Part shown: positions 1 to 6,473 of the stretch, piece by piece
Position numbering within the stretch: position 1 is the stretch's first letter
Layout of the letters: each line of letters begins with the position of its first letter
DNA from: Burkholderiaceae bacterium
GTDB lineage: Bacteria; Pseudomonadota; Gammaproteobacteria; Burkholderiales; Burkholderiaceae_C
Assembly (NCBI GenBank): GCA_029864165.1
Contig: JAOTTZ010000036.1
Coordinates: 1 to 9,942, forward strand
Length of the DNA stretch: 9,942 bases
Reading direction: 5' to 3'
The notes under the pieces: model-generated
The model's input: the letters and a program-made list of their open reading frames with translations, nothing else
What the model was told of the DNA's origin: nothing
Databases searched by the model: none
Translations under genes and position numbers: made by a program

Positions 1-111
1 TCCTCACGGGACGTTCTGTATGCCAGCTCGGGCGCTGATTTTCAGGCTGCGGCGCGGCGTGCGGCCGAAGCCACCCGAGAGGTGCTCAACGCTGCTCGGC
101 CGCCCGCATGA
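1..111 (+). CDS. pyrF: Probable orotidine-5'-phosphate decarboxylase (type 2), C-terminal end only
   Basis: The window opens inside a plus-strand reading frame (frame 1) that ends at TGA 109-111. The 36 visible residues begin SSRDVLYASSGADFQAAARR and end in AARPPA. A serine-rich strand followed by an LYASSG-type stretch and a terminal Ala/Arg/Glu-rich helix matches, from memory, the end of type 2 OMP decarboxylases of actinobacteria and betaproteobacteria. The enzyme converts OMP to UMP in pyrimidine synthesis. The active-site DxKxxD region lies outside the window, so identity rests on the tail alone. The gene converges on scpA with about 34 bp between the stops. Overlapping minus-strand frames here look like shadows. 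Confidence 0.55.
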   Translation, partial: SSRDVLYASSGADFQAAARRAAEATREVLNAARPPA

Positions 112-145
112 ATCGACGCGAGAACGCGCACAAGCCAAAGCGCGC

Positions 146-1042
146 TCAAGCTGGTCGAGACACCAGCCGCACGTAAATCGGCGCAAACGCCTCGGCCTGT
201 GTGACCTCCAGCAAATGCTCGCGTGACAACTCAAGCAAAGCGATGAACGTTACGACCAACACTTGCGGGCCCCGCAAAGCGTCGAACAAGTCTTCGAACA
301 GCGCGAACTTGCAGCCTTGAAGCAGACGCAAAATGATGCTCATGTGTTCGCGCACACTGAGCTGCTCGCGGGTAATGGTGTGGTGCTGGCTGAGTTTGAC
401 GCGACGCAATATGTCTCGCCAGGCCGCGTGTAACTCGCCCACGTGCACTTGCGGTAAGCGCGGCTGTACGGCGCGTTCAACAACAACCCGAGCAGGCAAA
501 AAATCGCGGCCCAGCAGCGGTAGTTCGTCCAGCCGCGCAGCGGCCAGCTTTATTTTTTCGTATTCGATCAGACGGCGCACCAGTTCAGCGCGCGGGTCTT
601 CAGCTTCCACGCCTTCTGCGGTCTTGCGCGGTGGTAGCAAAAGCCGCGACTTGATCTCTATCAACATTGCCGCCATCAGCAGGTACTCGCTTGCCAACTC
701 AAGGTTGATCTTGCGGATCTGCTCGACATAGGCCAAGTACTGGCGCGTCACCTCAGCCAGCGGGATGTCCAGGATGTTGAAGTTTTGCCGACGTATCAAA
801 TACAGCAACAGGTCCAGCGGGCCCTCAAAAGCGTCGAGAAGGAGCTCCAGCGCGTCGGGCGGGATGTACAAATCGGTCGGCAGCACAAACAACGGCTCGC
901 CGTAGAGCCGAGCGCGCGCAATAGGATCCCCCGCCCGTTGGGCTTGCGCCGCCAGGTGTTCTAGAGCATTCTGGCCGACAGCAGGCGCTGCTCTATCGTG
1001 GGTCTCGGGTGCGAGCACCTCCTCCTCTATCGTGTCGCTCAT
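146..1042 (-). CDS. scpA: Segregation and condensation protein A (kleisin subunit of SMC-ScpAB)
   Basis: This 298-residue protein is the kleisin that bridges SMC heads and ScpB in the bacterial condensin-like complex, which compacts and helps segregate the chromosome. The family hallmark is at residues 72-80 (FEGPLDLLL), followed by LIRRQNFNILDIPLAEVTRQYLAYV, the N-terminal helical domain that binds the SMC neck. A glutamate/lysine/arginine-rich linker follows. The C-terminal winged-helix region, roughly 225-290, ends with VVTFIALLELSREHLLEVTQ and FAPIYVRL. The first 70 residues form an acidic, low-complexity N-terminal extension, which makes the protein slightly long for the family. It starts with ATG 15 bp after the DUF3460 stop, so the two genes are probably co-transcribed. 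There is no strong Shine-Dalgarno before it. scpB is not in the window. Confidence 0.93.
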   Translation of the reverse strand: MSDTIEEEVLAPETHDRAAPAVGQNALEHLAAQAQRAGDPIARARLYGEPLFVLPTDLYIPPDALELLLDAFEGPLDLLLYLIRRQNFNILDIPLAEVTRQYLAYVEQIRKINLELASEYLLMAAMLIEIKSRLLLPPRKTAEGVEAEDPRAELVRRLIEYEKIKLAAARLDELPLLGRDFLPARVVVERAVQPRLPQVHVGELHAAWRDILRRVKLSQHHTITREQLSVREHMSIILRLLQGCKFALFEDLFDALRGPQVLVVTFIALLELSREHLLEVTQAEAFAPIYVRLVSRPA

Positions 1043-1057
1043 CTTTGAGGTGGTGAC

Positions 1058-1258
1058 TCAGCGGTTGGTTTGATAAACGTAGGGTTTTTGCGGTACCCTG
1101 GCCTCGCTGTTGTTGGCTTGCGCCTCGCGGTCGACCGGCTTGTCCCACAGCAGTGCGCGGCCTTGGCGCTGTTCGGCTTTCAACGTCGGTCGCCGCGACG
1201 CCAGCCCTTCGATGAGCGAGGTGACATCTGACTTATAGGGCTTCCAAAACAAAGGCAT
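1058..1258 (-). CDS. DUF3460 family small protein
   Basis: This is a 66-residue protein of unknown function. The pattern Y-x-SDVT..I..L, a middle KAEQRQGRALLWDKP and an end of ARVPQKPYVYQ is what I recall of DUF3460, a family of short cytosolic proteins restricted mainly to Burkholderiales. It has no signal peptide, membrane span or cysteine. It lies directly upstream of scpA with a 15-bp gap, an arrangement I associate with this bacterial group, so it is probably the first gene of the scpA transcript. The ATG at 1258 has no clear Shine-Dalgarno. The preceding gene on this strand ends 104 bp upstream, behind a hairpin. The function is unknown; the neighbourhood suggests only co-expression with scpA. 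Confidence 0.85.
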   Translation of the reverse strand: MPLFWKPYKSDVTSLIEGLASRRPTLKAEQRQGRALLWDKPVDREAQANNSEARVPQKPYVYQTNR

Positions 1259-1320
1259 GGCTGAACTTGAAACAGTACCGCGCCAATTCTAGCCGCCGAG
1301 CGGCACACGCCGGGCCGTGC

Positions 1321-1358
1321 GCGCAAAGAAGTCGAAATAGTGACTTCGGTTGTTGCGC
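1321..1358 (-). terminator. Nested hairpin just after the ABC exporter gene, possible terminator
   Basis: Two nested inverted repeats lie 4 bp past the exporter stop codon. The outer pair is GCGCAA (1321-1326) with TTGCGC (1353-1358). The inner pair is GAAGTC (1328-1333) with GACTTC (1342-1347), around an 8-nt loop. Read on the minus strand, the inner 6-bp stem is followed by TTT and not by a long T run, so it is a weak intrinsic terminator at best. Its place between the exporter and the DUF3460-scpA unit fits an operon end. Confidence 0.4.
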
Positions 1359-1362
1359 TTTG

Positions 1363-3504
1363 TCACCGCCCGCGATGCAAAGTCGGCGTGGCGCCACCGA
1401 GCACCTGCTGCAATGTCTGCGCGCTGCCGTTTTGCAGCACGATCACGCGGTCGGCGGAGGCGATGGTCTCCGTCCGGTGAGCTACGATGATGCGGGTGAG
1501 CTTGAGCTTTGCGACGGCTTGGTTGACCAGCCGCTCGCGATCGACGTCGAGTGCGCTGGTCGCTTCGTCAAGGAAGAGAAACTTCGGCCGTTTGTAGAGC
1601 GCACGCGCCAGCAAGATGCGCTGCCGTTGCCCGCCCGAAAGGCTCTGACCCATGCTGCCGATCAAGGTGTGATAGCCCATCGGCAACTGCTCGATTTCAT
1701 CGTGCACCGAGGCCAAGCGGGCACATTCTTCAACCCAAGGCAAGTCGGGCTGCACGTCAAAAAAGCAAATGTTGTCGGCTATAGAACCGGCGAACAGCGG
1801 GTCATCTTGCATCACCGTGCCGATCATGTCGCGCCAGCGTGCGAAGCCAAGCTGCCGTAGGTTCGTTCCGCCGACCAGGATATCTCCGGACAGGGGGGCG
1901 TGAACGCCCAGCATCAACTTGAGCAAAGTCGTCTTACCGCAGCCCGACGGTCCGACGATAGCCACCGACTCACCCGGCTCGACAACGAGGCTGCAACCCT
2001 CAAGGACGTCCGGCTCGGAATCGGCGTAGCGAAAGTCGACATTGCGCAACTCCAACTGCGCCGAGATTTCGCGGTCGGCCGGCAAGGCGCTGGTGTCCGT
2101 TTCTGGCGCGGTCAGCACGATGTCGGCCAAACGCTCACCCTGAAGCTTGAGCATTTTCAACTCAACCACTTTGTCGATCAAGGCGCTGACACGGGTGGCG
2201 AACTGCTCCTTGAAGGCAAAGAATGCGAACAACATGCCGACGGTGAAACTGCGTTCCATCACCAGCAGTGCGCCCACCCAGATCACCGCCACCCGCTCTA
2301 GACCGAATACAAGCTTGTGCATTACGGCAAACGCGAGATCGAGCTTACGCGTGGCGATGTTGGCGTTCATCGCATCCACCACCACGTTCATGAACCGGGC
2401 TTGGCGATCTTGCTGGCGGTTGAAGAGTTTGATCGCTTGCACCCCGCGCAGCGACTCGAGGAAATGGGTGGTGCGTTTGGCCTCGTGAACAATGGCCTCT
2501 TCGGTGGCGTTCCTCAAAGGCCGGAAAAACGCCCAGCGCAACAACGCGTATGTGGCCACACAAGCCAGGGCAATCGATGTCAGCGTTGCGCTGTAGGCCA
2601 GCATCATGGCCAGGGTCACCACCACCAGCACACCGTCCAGAACCGCTTCGATGAAATGCGTGGTCAGCGTCTGTTGAATTTGCTGGATCGCGCCAAAACG
2701 CGACATTACGTCACCGGTGTGGCGCTTCTCGAACCAGGCTACGGGTAGCCGCAGCAGGTGAGCGAACACATTGCCGAGCCACTGCACGTTCAAGGTGCAT
2801 GAAAGGTACAGCACCGCCCACGAACGTAGGGCGCCGGTCGCCACCTGTAGCAGCACGAGCAGGCCAAAACCCAGACCCAAGGTGACCAGCAGGTCGTGGT
2901 CGGCGCTGATCAGCACGCCGTCGACGACCCACTGCATGAAAAACGGCGTCAGCAAAATGAAAGCTTCAAGCGCCAGCGCCAGAACAAAGATTTGGAGCAG
3001 CGAACGCTTCAACCCGGTCACATGCCCTAAGAGCTGCCGCAAAGTGACTTGCTGTTTCTCCACTTTGGTTTCGAAACTGGCCTCCGGCGCGATCTCGAGC
3101 GCCACGCCGGTGAAGTGGCGCGACATTTCGGCCAGCGTGAAGCGACGAATGCCGTGTGCGGGATCGTGGATTTCGGCTACGCCACGGCGTACCGCCTTCA
3201 ACACGACAAAATGGTTCAGATCCCAGTGCAACACACAAGGCAGCCGCAGCTGAGCCAGATGTTCCATCTCAGCGCGCAAGGGGCGCGCACTCAACCGCAG
3301 TGTGCCCGCCATGCGCACCAAATCGGCCATCGTGGCGCCTTTGAGCGAAAGCGAAAAGCGCTGGCGCAACGTGGGCAGGTCGCTGCGATGGCCATGATGC
3401 GCGGCAACCATGGCTAGGCAAGCCAACCCGCACTCGGCGGCTTCGGTTTGCAGGATCATCGGCAGGCTGTGCCAGCCCAAGCCTAAACGCAAGCTGCCCA
3501 ACAT
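1363..3504 (-). CDS. Peptidase-containing (C39) ABC exporter for double-glycine peptides
   Basis: This inner-membrane ATP-driven exporter cuts the leader from GG-type precursors and moves the peptide across the membrane. Using the ATG at 3504 (713 residues), an N-terminal C39 peptidase domain spans about 12-135. It has the oxyanion Gln19, catalytic Cys25 (QTEAAECGLAC), His98 (NHFVVL) and Asp114 (HDP), so the protease looks active. A six-helix transmembrane domain covers about 150-420. The ATPase domain has Walker A GPSGCGKTT at 518-526, Q-loop Gln566, signature LSGGQ at 622-626, Walker B FLFLDE at 642-647 and His676. A TTG at 3531 would extend the N-terminus by nine residues into the HlyD gene. 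The ATG is preferred because it follows the HlyD TGA by 4 bp and gives the usual short C39 start. The likely substrate is the peptide encoded at 4888-5058. The closest functional types known to me are CvaB and RaxB. Confidence 0.93.
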   Translation of the reverse strand: MLGSLRLGLGWHSLPMILQTEAAECGLACLAMVAAHHGHRSDLPTLRQRFSLSLKGATMADLVRMAGTLRLSARPLRAEMEHLAQLRLPCVLHWDLNHFVVLKAVRRGVAEIHDPAHGIRRFTLAEMSRHFTGVALEIAPEASFETKVEKQQVTLRQLLGHVTGLKRSLLQIFVLALALEAFILLTPFFMQWVVDGVLISADHDLLVTLGLGFGLLVLLQVATGALRSWAVLYLSCTLNVQWLGNVFAHLLRLPVAWFEKRHTGDVMSRFGAIQQIQQTLTTHFIEAVLDGVLVVVTLAMMLAYSATLTSIALACVATYALLRWAFFRPLRNATEEAIVHEAKRTTHFLESLRGVQAIKLFNRQQDRQARFMNVVVDAMNANIATRKLDLAFAVMHKLVFGLERVAVIWVGALLVMERSFTVGMLFAFFAFKEQFATRVSALIDKVVELKMLKLQGERLADIVLTAPETDTSALPADREISAQLELRNVDFRYADSEPDVLEGCSLVVEPGESVAIVGPSGCGKTTLLKLMLGVHAPLSGDILVGGTNLRQLGFARWRDMIGTVMQDDPLFAGSIADNICFFDVQPDLPWVEECARLASVHDEIEQLPMGYHTLIGSMGQSLSGGQRQRILLARALYKRPKFLFLDEATSALDVDRERLVNQAVAKLKLTRIIVAHRTETIASADRVIVLQNGSAQTLQQVLGGATPTLHRGR

Positions 3505-3508
3505 CAGT

Positions 3509-4783
3509 TCACACTCGAGCCGCAATACCAAGGAAGGGCTCGAACAACCACTCGATCAGGCGGCGCCGGTCCAGCAGGACATCAGCGTCCAGTTGCATGC
3601 CCGGAGACAAGGGCTGCGCCCTGCCATAGGCTTGGACAGCTTGTTGGTCCAACGAGACCGTGATTCGATACAGCGGTTCGCCGTTGCCACTGTTTGAAGC
3701 CTCGGTGGCCGCCGTAGACAGTGACAAGCCCGCTAGCTCGCTGACTTGCAAGGGTGTGCGTGACACCTGCAACACTTGTCCGCGCTGGTGGCCGAATTTT
3801 TGGTACGGGTAGGCCTGGTAGCGCAACAAGACTTGCTGTTGCTGGCGCACAAACCCAACCGCGCTAGAGGGCGCGAACAGATGCGCTTGCAGTTTGGCCT
3901 GCGCCGGAACCAGGCTTGCCAACGCGGCAGCCGGGGACACGGATTGCCCCAGCTCGGCCAGCACGGCGGTGAGCACGCCGTCTTGCGGGGCGCGCACGAC
4001 GATGCGCTGGCGAGATTCATTCTCTGCTGACTCCTGTGCCAAGCTCGCGATCTCGCGCTCAATCTCTCGCTGCTGTACTTGCGCCCGCAAGGGCAGCTCG
4101 CGCAGCTGTGCTTCGAGCGAGCCGATCTCACGCAACTGAGTCGCCCGCTGACGGTCCAACCTCTGCAGCTGCGTCCGCACGCCAAGCAAATCCTCGGCCT
4201 TGGCTTGAAGCTGCGCAGCGGAAACGAAGTTGTTTGCTCGCAGCGACTCTAGCCGCGAGTAGGTTTGCTGCGCGAGTACCAAACGCTGCCGGTGCAAAAG
4301 CGTTTCGGCGTCCAAGTGTGTGAGCTCGCCGCGCATGTCGGTCAAGCGTTGCGCCAGCCCGGCGCGTTGCGTTTGGAACAACAGTTCTTGTTGGCGCGCC
4401 GTGCTCTGCAAGCTACGTTCGCGCGAAGCAAGGCTGCGCTGTACCGTAGCCTGGGTGTCGCCGCTGAGCGTGGCGCGGTCTACCGACAGCAAGAACAGCA
4501 ACTCGCCACGGCGCACCCGTTGGCCTTCGCGAGCGTGCCGCTCCAACACAGTAGCGGCTTGCGGCGGTAGCAGACGAATCAGACCCAGATCGGGCACCAG
4601 CACGCCAGTGATACGAGCCTTGCGCGTGTACTCGCCAAAGAATAAATAGCCGGCCACCACCACCGCCACGCTCACCGCACAGGCGGTGAGCAGGGTCAGC
4701 GACAGTGGTCGAATCAACTGCACCCCGCCCAACCACGACTGCTGACGGCCTTCAATCACTTCGGGACGGTACAGAGGGTGCAT
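3509..4783 (-). CDS. HlyD-family periplasmic adaptor subunit of the peptide exporter
   Basis: This 424-residue membrane-fusion protein should link the inner-membrane C39 ABC exporter to an outer-membrane TolC-type channel. A short cytoplasmic N-terminus (MHPLYRPEVIEGRQQSWLGG, typical of bacteriocin-type adaptors) is followed by one membrane helix at about 27-49. A lipoyl/barrel half comes next, and then a long Arg/Gln/Glu/Leu-rich coiled coil from about 110 to 270. A second barrel region (VVRAPQDGVLTAVLAELGQSV) and a C-terminal MPLSPGMQLDADVLLDRRRLIEWLFEP-like membrane-proximal end complete it; the latter begins at LSPGMQ. It starts 104 bp after the peptide gene and ends 4 bp before the exporter ATG, so adaptor and exporter are probably translationally coupled. 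No strong ribosome binding site is visible before its ATG. No TolC homologue is in the window. Confidence 0.9.
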   Translation of the reverse strand: MHPLYRPEVIEGRQQSWLGGVQLIRPLSLTLLTACAVSVAVVVAGYLFFGEYTRKARITGVLVPDLGLIRLLPPQAATVLERHAREGQRVRRGELLFLLSVDRATLSGDTQATVQRSLASRERSLQSTARQQELLFQTQRAGLAQRLTDMRGELTHLDAETLLHRQRLVLAQQTYSRLESLRANNFVSAAQLQAKAEDLLGVRTQLQRLDRQRATQLREIGSLEAQLRELPLRAQVQQREIEREIASLAQESAENESRQRIVVRAPQDGVLTAVLAELGQSVSPAAALASLVPAQAKLQAHLFAPSSAVGFVRQQQQVLLRYQAYPYQKFGHQRGQVLQVSRTPLQVSELAGLSLSTAATEASNSGNGEPLYRITVSLDQQAVQAYGRAQPLSPGMQLDADVLLDRRRLIEWLFEPFLGIAARV

Positions 4784-4798
4784 AAGCGGGTGCCTGTC

Positions 4799-4875
4799 GC
4801 CGAGCTTCGCGCCTGCTCGGAGAGGCTTCCTAGGCTACGGCGTGAACTGCTGTAGCTGAGTCGCGCGAGCCGTAG
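4799..4875 (-). other. Gap between peptide gene and HlyD gene with two small hairpins
   Basis: The 104-bp gap contains two perfect inverted repeats. CTACGGC (4835-4841) pairs with GCCGTAG (4869-4875) around a 27-nt loop. CCGAGC (4800-4805) pairs with GCTCGG (4815-4820) around a 9-nt loop and lies about 17 bp before the HlyD start. Neither has a T tract. They could lower read-through or translation of the exporter genes relative to the peptide gene, which is common for small secreted peptides, but this is inference; stems this short also occur by chance at this GC content. Confidence 0.25.
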
Positions 4876-4887
4876 GCAGACAAGGAC

Positions 4888-5058
4888 TTACCAAGTATTC
4901 CGGGGTGCGCGATAGCCACCACCGATGTGGCGCAGCAGCTCTCCGGCGATCGGTTGGGGACCACTCCCCCGCGTCGGTTTGCGTTCAAAATCGGCACCCT
5001 TGTCCTGGGCTTGTTGCTGTCGCTCTTGCTTGTCGTGTGACTTGTCTTTTGCTTGCAT
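4888..5058 (-). CDS. Double-glycine leader peptide precursor (putative secreted octapeptide)
   Basis: This 56-residue, very hydrophilic protein is the likely substrate of the adjacent C39 exporter. Residues 1-35 are rich in Lys, Gln, Asp and Arg. The leader then ends in PIAGELLRHIGGG. Counting back from Gly48, it has Ile at -12, Leu at -7, Ile at -4 and Gly at -2/-1, the spacing C39 peptidases recognise. Cleavage would release YRAPRNTW (49-56), or a nine-residue form with an extra Gly if cut after Gly47. The core has no Cys, Ser or Lys, and no modifying enzyme is encoded nearby, so an unmodified linear peptide is expected. The ATG at 5058 is chosen because AGGAG lies 6 nt upstream. A longer frame to 5133 would overlap the promoter and is rejected. 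An upstream lux-box-like dyad suggests quorum-sensing control. The mature activity (toxin, signal or other) is unknown. Confidence 0.8.
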   Translation of the reverse strand: MQAKDKSHDKQERQQQAQDKGADFERKPTRGSGPQPIAGELLRHIGGGYRAPRNTW

Positions 5059-5064
5059 GCTGAA

Positions 5065-5069
5065 CTCCT
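5065..5069 (-). promoter_or_regulatory. Shine-Dalgarno site of the peptide precursor gene
   Basis: AGGAG on the minus strand lies 6 nt before the ATG at 5058. It is one of the two strongest ribosome binding sites in the window and decides the 56-residue start for the precursor. Confidence 0.8.
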
Positions 5070-5104
5070 GGTGTTGAGAACGTGAACAAATGTCCACGCA
5101 CCAG

Positions 5105-5110
5105 ATTCCA
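5105..5110 (-). promoter_or_regulatory. Candidate -10 element of the peptide gene promoter
   Basis: TGGAAT (minus strand) matches TATAAT at four of six positions. If it is the -10, transcription starts near 5098 and the dyad at 5134-5149 is centred near -43, the position where LuxR-type activators replace the -35 contact. Assigned by eye; no -35 with standard spacing exists, as expected for an activator-dependent promoter. Confidence 0.4.
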
Positions 5111-5133
5111 ACAGGCACAACGCCTACCCGCAA

Positions 5134-5149
5134 CTGTCAAACTTGACAG
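5134..5149 (-). promoter_or_regulatory. lux-box-like operator upstream of the peptide gene
   Basis: CTGTCAA (5134-5140), spacer AC, then TTGACAG (5143-5149) is a perfect 7+2+7 inverted repeat. CTG(T)..(A)CAG half-sites in a dyad of this size are typical of LuxR-family operators. It lies 75 bp upstream of the precursor ATG and 37 bp downstream of the luxR stop. Its near-copy upstream of luxR itself supports a shared regulator. Confidence 0.75.
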
Positions 5150-5186
5150 GGTGCGCGCCAAGCCCGACACGCGGGAAAGACAAACT

Positions 5187-5924
5187 TCAGCGAATCAAAC
5201 CCAAACGCAGTGCTTTCAAAACAGCTTGGTGTTTATCCTTGCAGTGCAACTTGTGCATGGCGTTTGAGATGTGTAAGACAGCGGTACGCTCGGCAATCCC
5301 CAGGGCTTCACCGACTTCCCACGCTGTCAGGCCATCCATGGTCCAGCGCAAACTTTCGAGCTCACGAGGGGTCAGCGACGGTCGTTCTGAGCGCGTTGCC
5401 TCTGGCACCAGAATACGCAGTGCGGCATCTTGCGCGTGCACGGCGAAAAGTTGCAGATCCGCGACCATGCGCGTTATCTCCGCTGGGTCCCTGGGCATGG
5501 CCTGAGAACGGTCCACCCCGAGCACAAAATGGTGCCCCTCGGGCATGTGCAGTGCTAGGCAGACGCCGGTACAGTAACCGTAGCTGGCTTGCTCCTCCCA
5601 CAGCTCACCCAAGCCCCGTTTGGTGTATGTTTCCTGGGACCAGATGATGGGCACGCTCTGGGCCTTGCAGTGTTGCATCACCGGATCGCGACGGCCTTTC
5701 GAGGGATTCTGCAGAGAATCGCGATACGCCTCGGGGGCGTTGTCGATGGCGATGAACTCGGGATCGGCCAGTGGGCGGTCGATCACGGTAATCGCTGACA
5801 CCGTATCGAAGCCGAGTCGCTTGGAAAAACGCACGACCTCGCTGCGAAGCCCGTCGCGATCTTGCGCCTCCATCACCGATATGTAGCCACCATAAAGCAT
5901 TGGGCTCTCGCAAACGGAATACAT
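5187..5924 (-). CDS. LuxR-family quorum-sensing regulator with autoinducer-binding domain
   Basis: The 245-residue protein (from the ATG at 5924) has an N-terminal autoinducer-binding domain, about residues 25-165, and a C-terminal LuxR/GerE helix-turn-helix at about 178-243 (LTPRELESLRWTMDGLTAWEVGEALGI, then TAVLHISNAMHKL). By eye against TraR, Asp70, Trp85 and Gly113 are kept (here Asp80, Trp95, Gly120). Trp57 and Tyr61 appear replaced by Tyr67 and Leu71, which hints at altered ligand preference. No luxI lies in the window, so it may be a LuxR solo. It sits directly upstream of the peptide-export genes, has a lux-box-like dyad 51 bp before its start and another after its stop, and is therefore probably autoregulated and the activator of the peptide gene. 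The start is uncertain: ATG 5900, preceded by GAGAG, is a good alternative; TTG 5927 is less likely. Confidence 0.92.
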   Translation of the reverse strand: MYSVCESPMLYGGYISVMEAQDRDGLRSEVVRFSKRLGFDTVSAITVIDRPLADPEFIAIDNAPEAYRDSLQNPSKGRRDPVMQHCKAQSVPIIWSQETYTKRGLGELWEEQASYGYCTGVCLALHMPEGHHFVLGVDRSQAMPRDPAEITRMVADLQLFAVHAQDAALRILVPEATRSERPSLTPRELESLRWTMDGLTAWEVGEALGIAERTAVLHISNAMHKLHCKDKHQAVLKALRLGLIR

Positions 5925-5974
5925 CAAAAACGGGCAAGCTGTTCAACGCGCAATGTGCGACATCTACGACCATC

Positions 5975-5990
5975 CTGACAAGATTGACAG
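5975..5990. promoter_or_regulatory. Second lux-box-like operator, between luxR and the divergent gene
   Basis: CTGACAA (5975-5981), spacer GA, TTGACAG (5984-5990) is a 7+2+7 dyad with one mismatched pair. One further C/G pair on the outside gives CCTGAC...GACAGG. It shares 13 of 16 bases with the operator at 5134-5149. It could activate luxR (start 51 bp away on the minus strand) or the plus-strand gene. Toward the plus gene, a GATACT (6014-6019) lies 24 nt after TTGACA, the same spacing as in the peptide promoter. Confidence 0.65.
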
Positions 5991-6026
5991 GTGATAATCC
6001 AGCCAAGATTGCCGATACTGTTGTGC

Positions 6027-6473
6027 ATGGAACTTTCCCCGACAACCTTACACCGCGGCCAGCCGTCGAATGTCAGTGCATGGGCTGTGTTCGCCTGGCC
6101 GTCCGTATTGTGGCAGGCGCCATGCCCGCCGAAGTTGCAATTGTTGCACTTGGGCACGTATATCACGTCGTTCGGGAGTCAGCTTACCCCCTGCAGCGGT
6201 CAGACGGTGTGGGGTGAACCCCCGGGAAATAACACCGCCGGGCTGGCTTGGGACTGGATAGAGCTGTCGCAAGGCATTATCGCCATGGCAGACCCGATGG
6301 CCGTGATCACCAACGTGCGATTCCTCGGCCCCGATGGCGGCGTATTGACCCCGATAGAGGCTGCGCCACGCCTGAACGAGGTCGTACATTCGCTGCCCTG
6401 GCAGAGCAAGGTACAGCAAGTGTTGCACTCTGAGGTGCAACGGGCTTTACAGCAACTGGAGCCTCGGCACTAG
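6027..6473 (+). CDS. Hypothetical protein, divergent from luxR
   Basis: I do not recognise this protein of 148 residues (from ATG 6027). The reading frame has G/C-rich third positions and ordered, protein-like sequence such as GLAWDWIELSQGIIAMADP, then AVITNVRFLGPDGGVLTPIE, and a helical end ALPWQ-like (VVHSLPWQSKVQQVLHSEVQ). This is more convincing than the overlapping minus-strand frame at 6048-6440. There is no clear signal peptide or membrane segment; it has two cysteines. The start is uncertain: there is no Shine-Dalgarno before 6027, a GTG at 5991 would overlap the operator, and a start inside the gene is possible. It shares its upstream region and the second lux-box-like dyad with luxR, so quorum control is possible. 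Its TAG stop lies in the end of the inverted-repeat element. Confidence 0.6.
   Translation: MELSPTTLHRGQPSNVSAWAVFAWPSVLWQAPCPPKLQLLHLGTYITSFGSQLTPCSGQTVWGEPPGNNTAGLAWDWIELSQGIIAMADPMAVITNVRFLGPDGGVLTPIEAAPRLNEVVHSLPWQSKVQQVLHSEVQRALQQLEPRH

Noticed and set aside
1267..1860. A 197-residue plus-strand frame opposite the ATPase end of the exporter.
   Set aside because: It mirrors the Walker B and signature coding region and has no family resemblance.
3505..3531. TTG 3531 as start of the exporter, overlapping the HlyD gene.
   Set aside because: The ATG at 3504 follows the HlyD stop by 4 bp and gives the usual spacing to the catalytic Cys; TTG adds nine residues without support.
4830..5120. A 96-residue minus-strand frame overlapping the peptide gene.
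   Set aside because: It overlaps the precursor gene in another frame, lacks a ribosome binding site and has no recognisable motif.
4888..5133. A longer 81-residue version of the peptide precursor beginning at 5133.
   Set aside because: The first 25 residues would be read from the promoter and adjoin the dyad, have no ribosome binding site, and would place a hydrophobic, Cys-containing stretch before the typical leader. The ATG at 5058 has a strong AGGAG.
6048..6440. A 130-residue minus-strand frame opposite the hypothetical gene.
   Set aside because: Its composition is Arg/Gln/His-rich, as in a shadow of a GC-rich gene, and the plus-strand frame has the more protein-like sequence and third-position bias.
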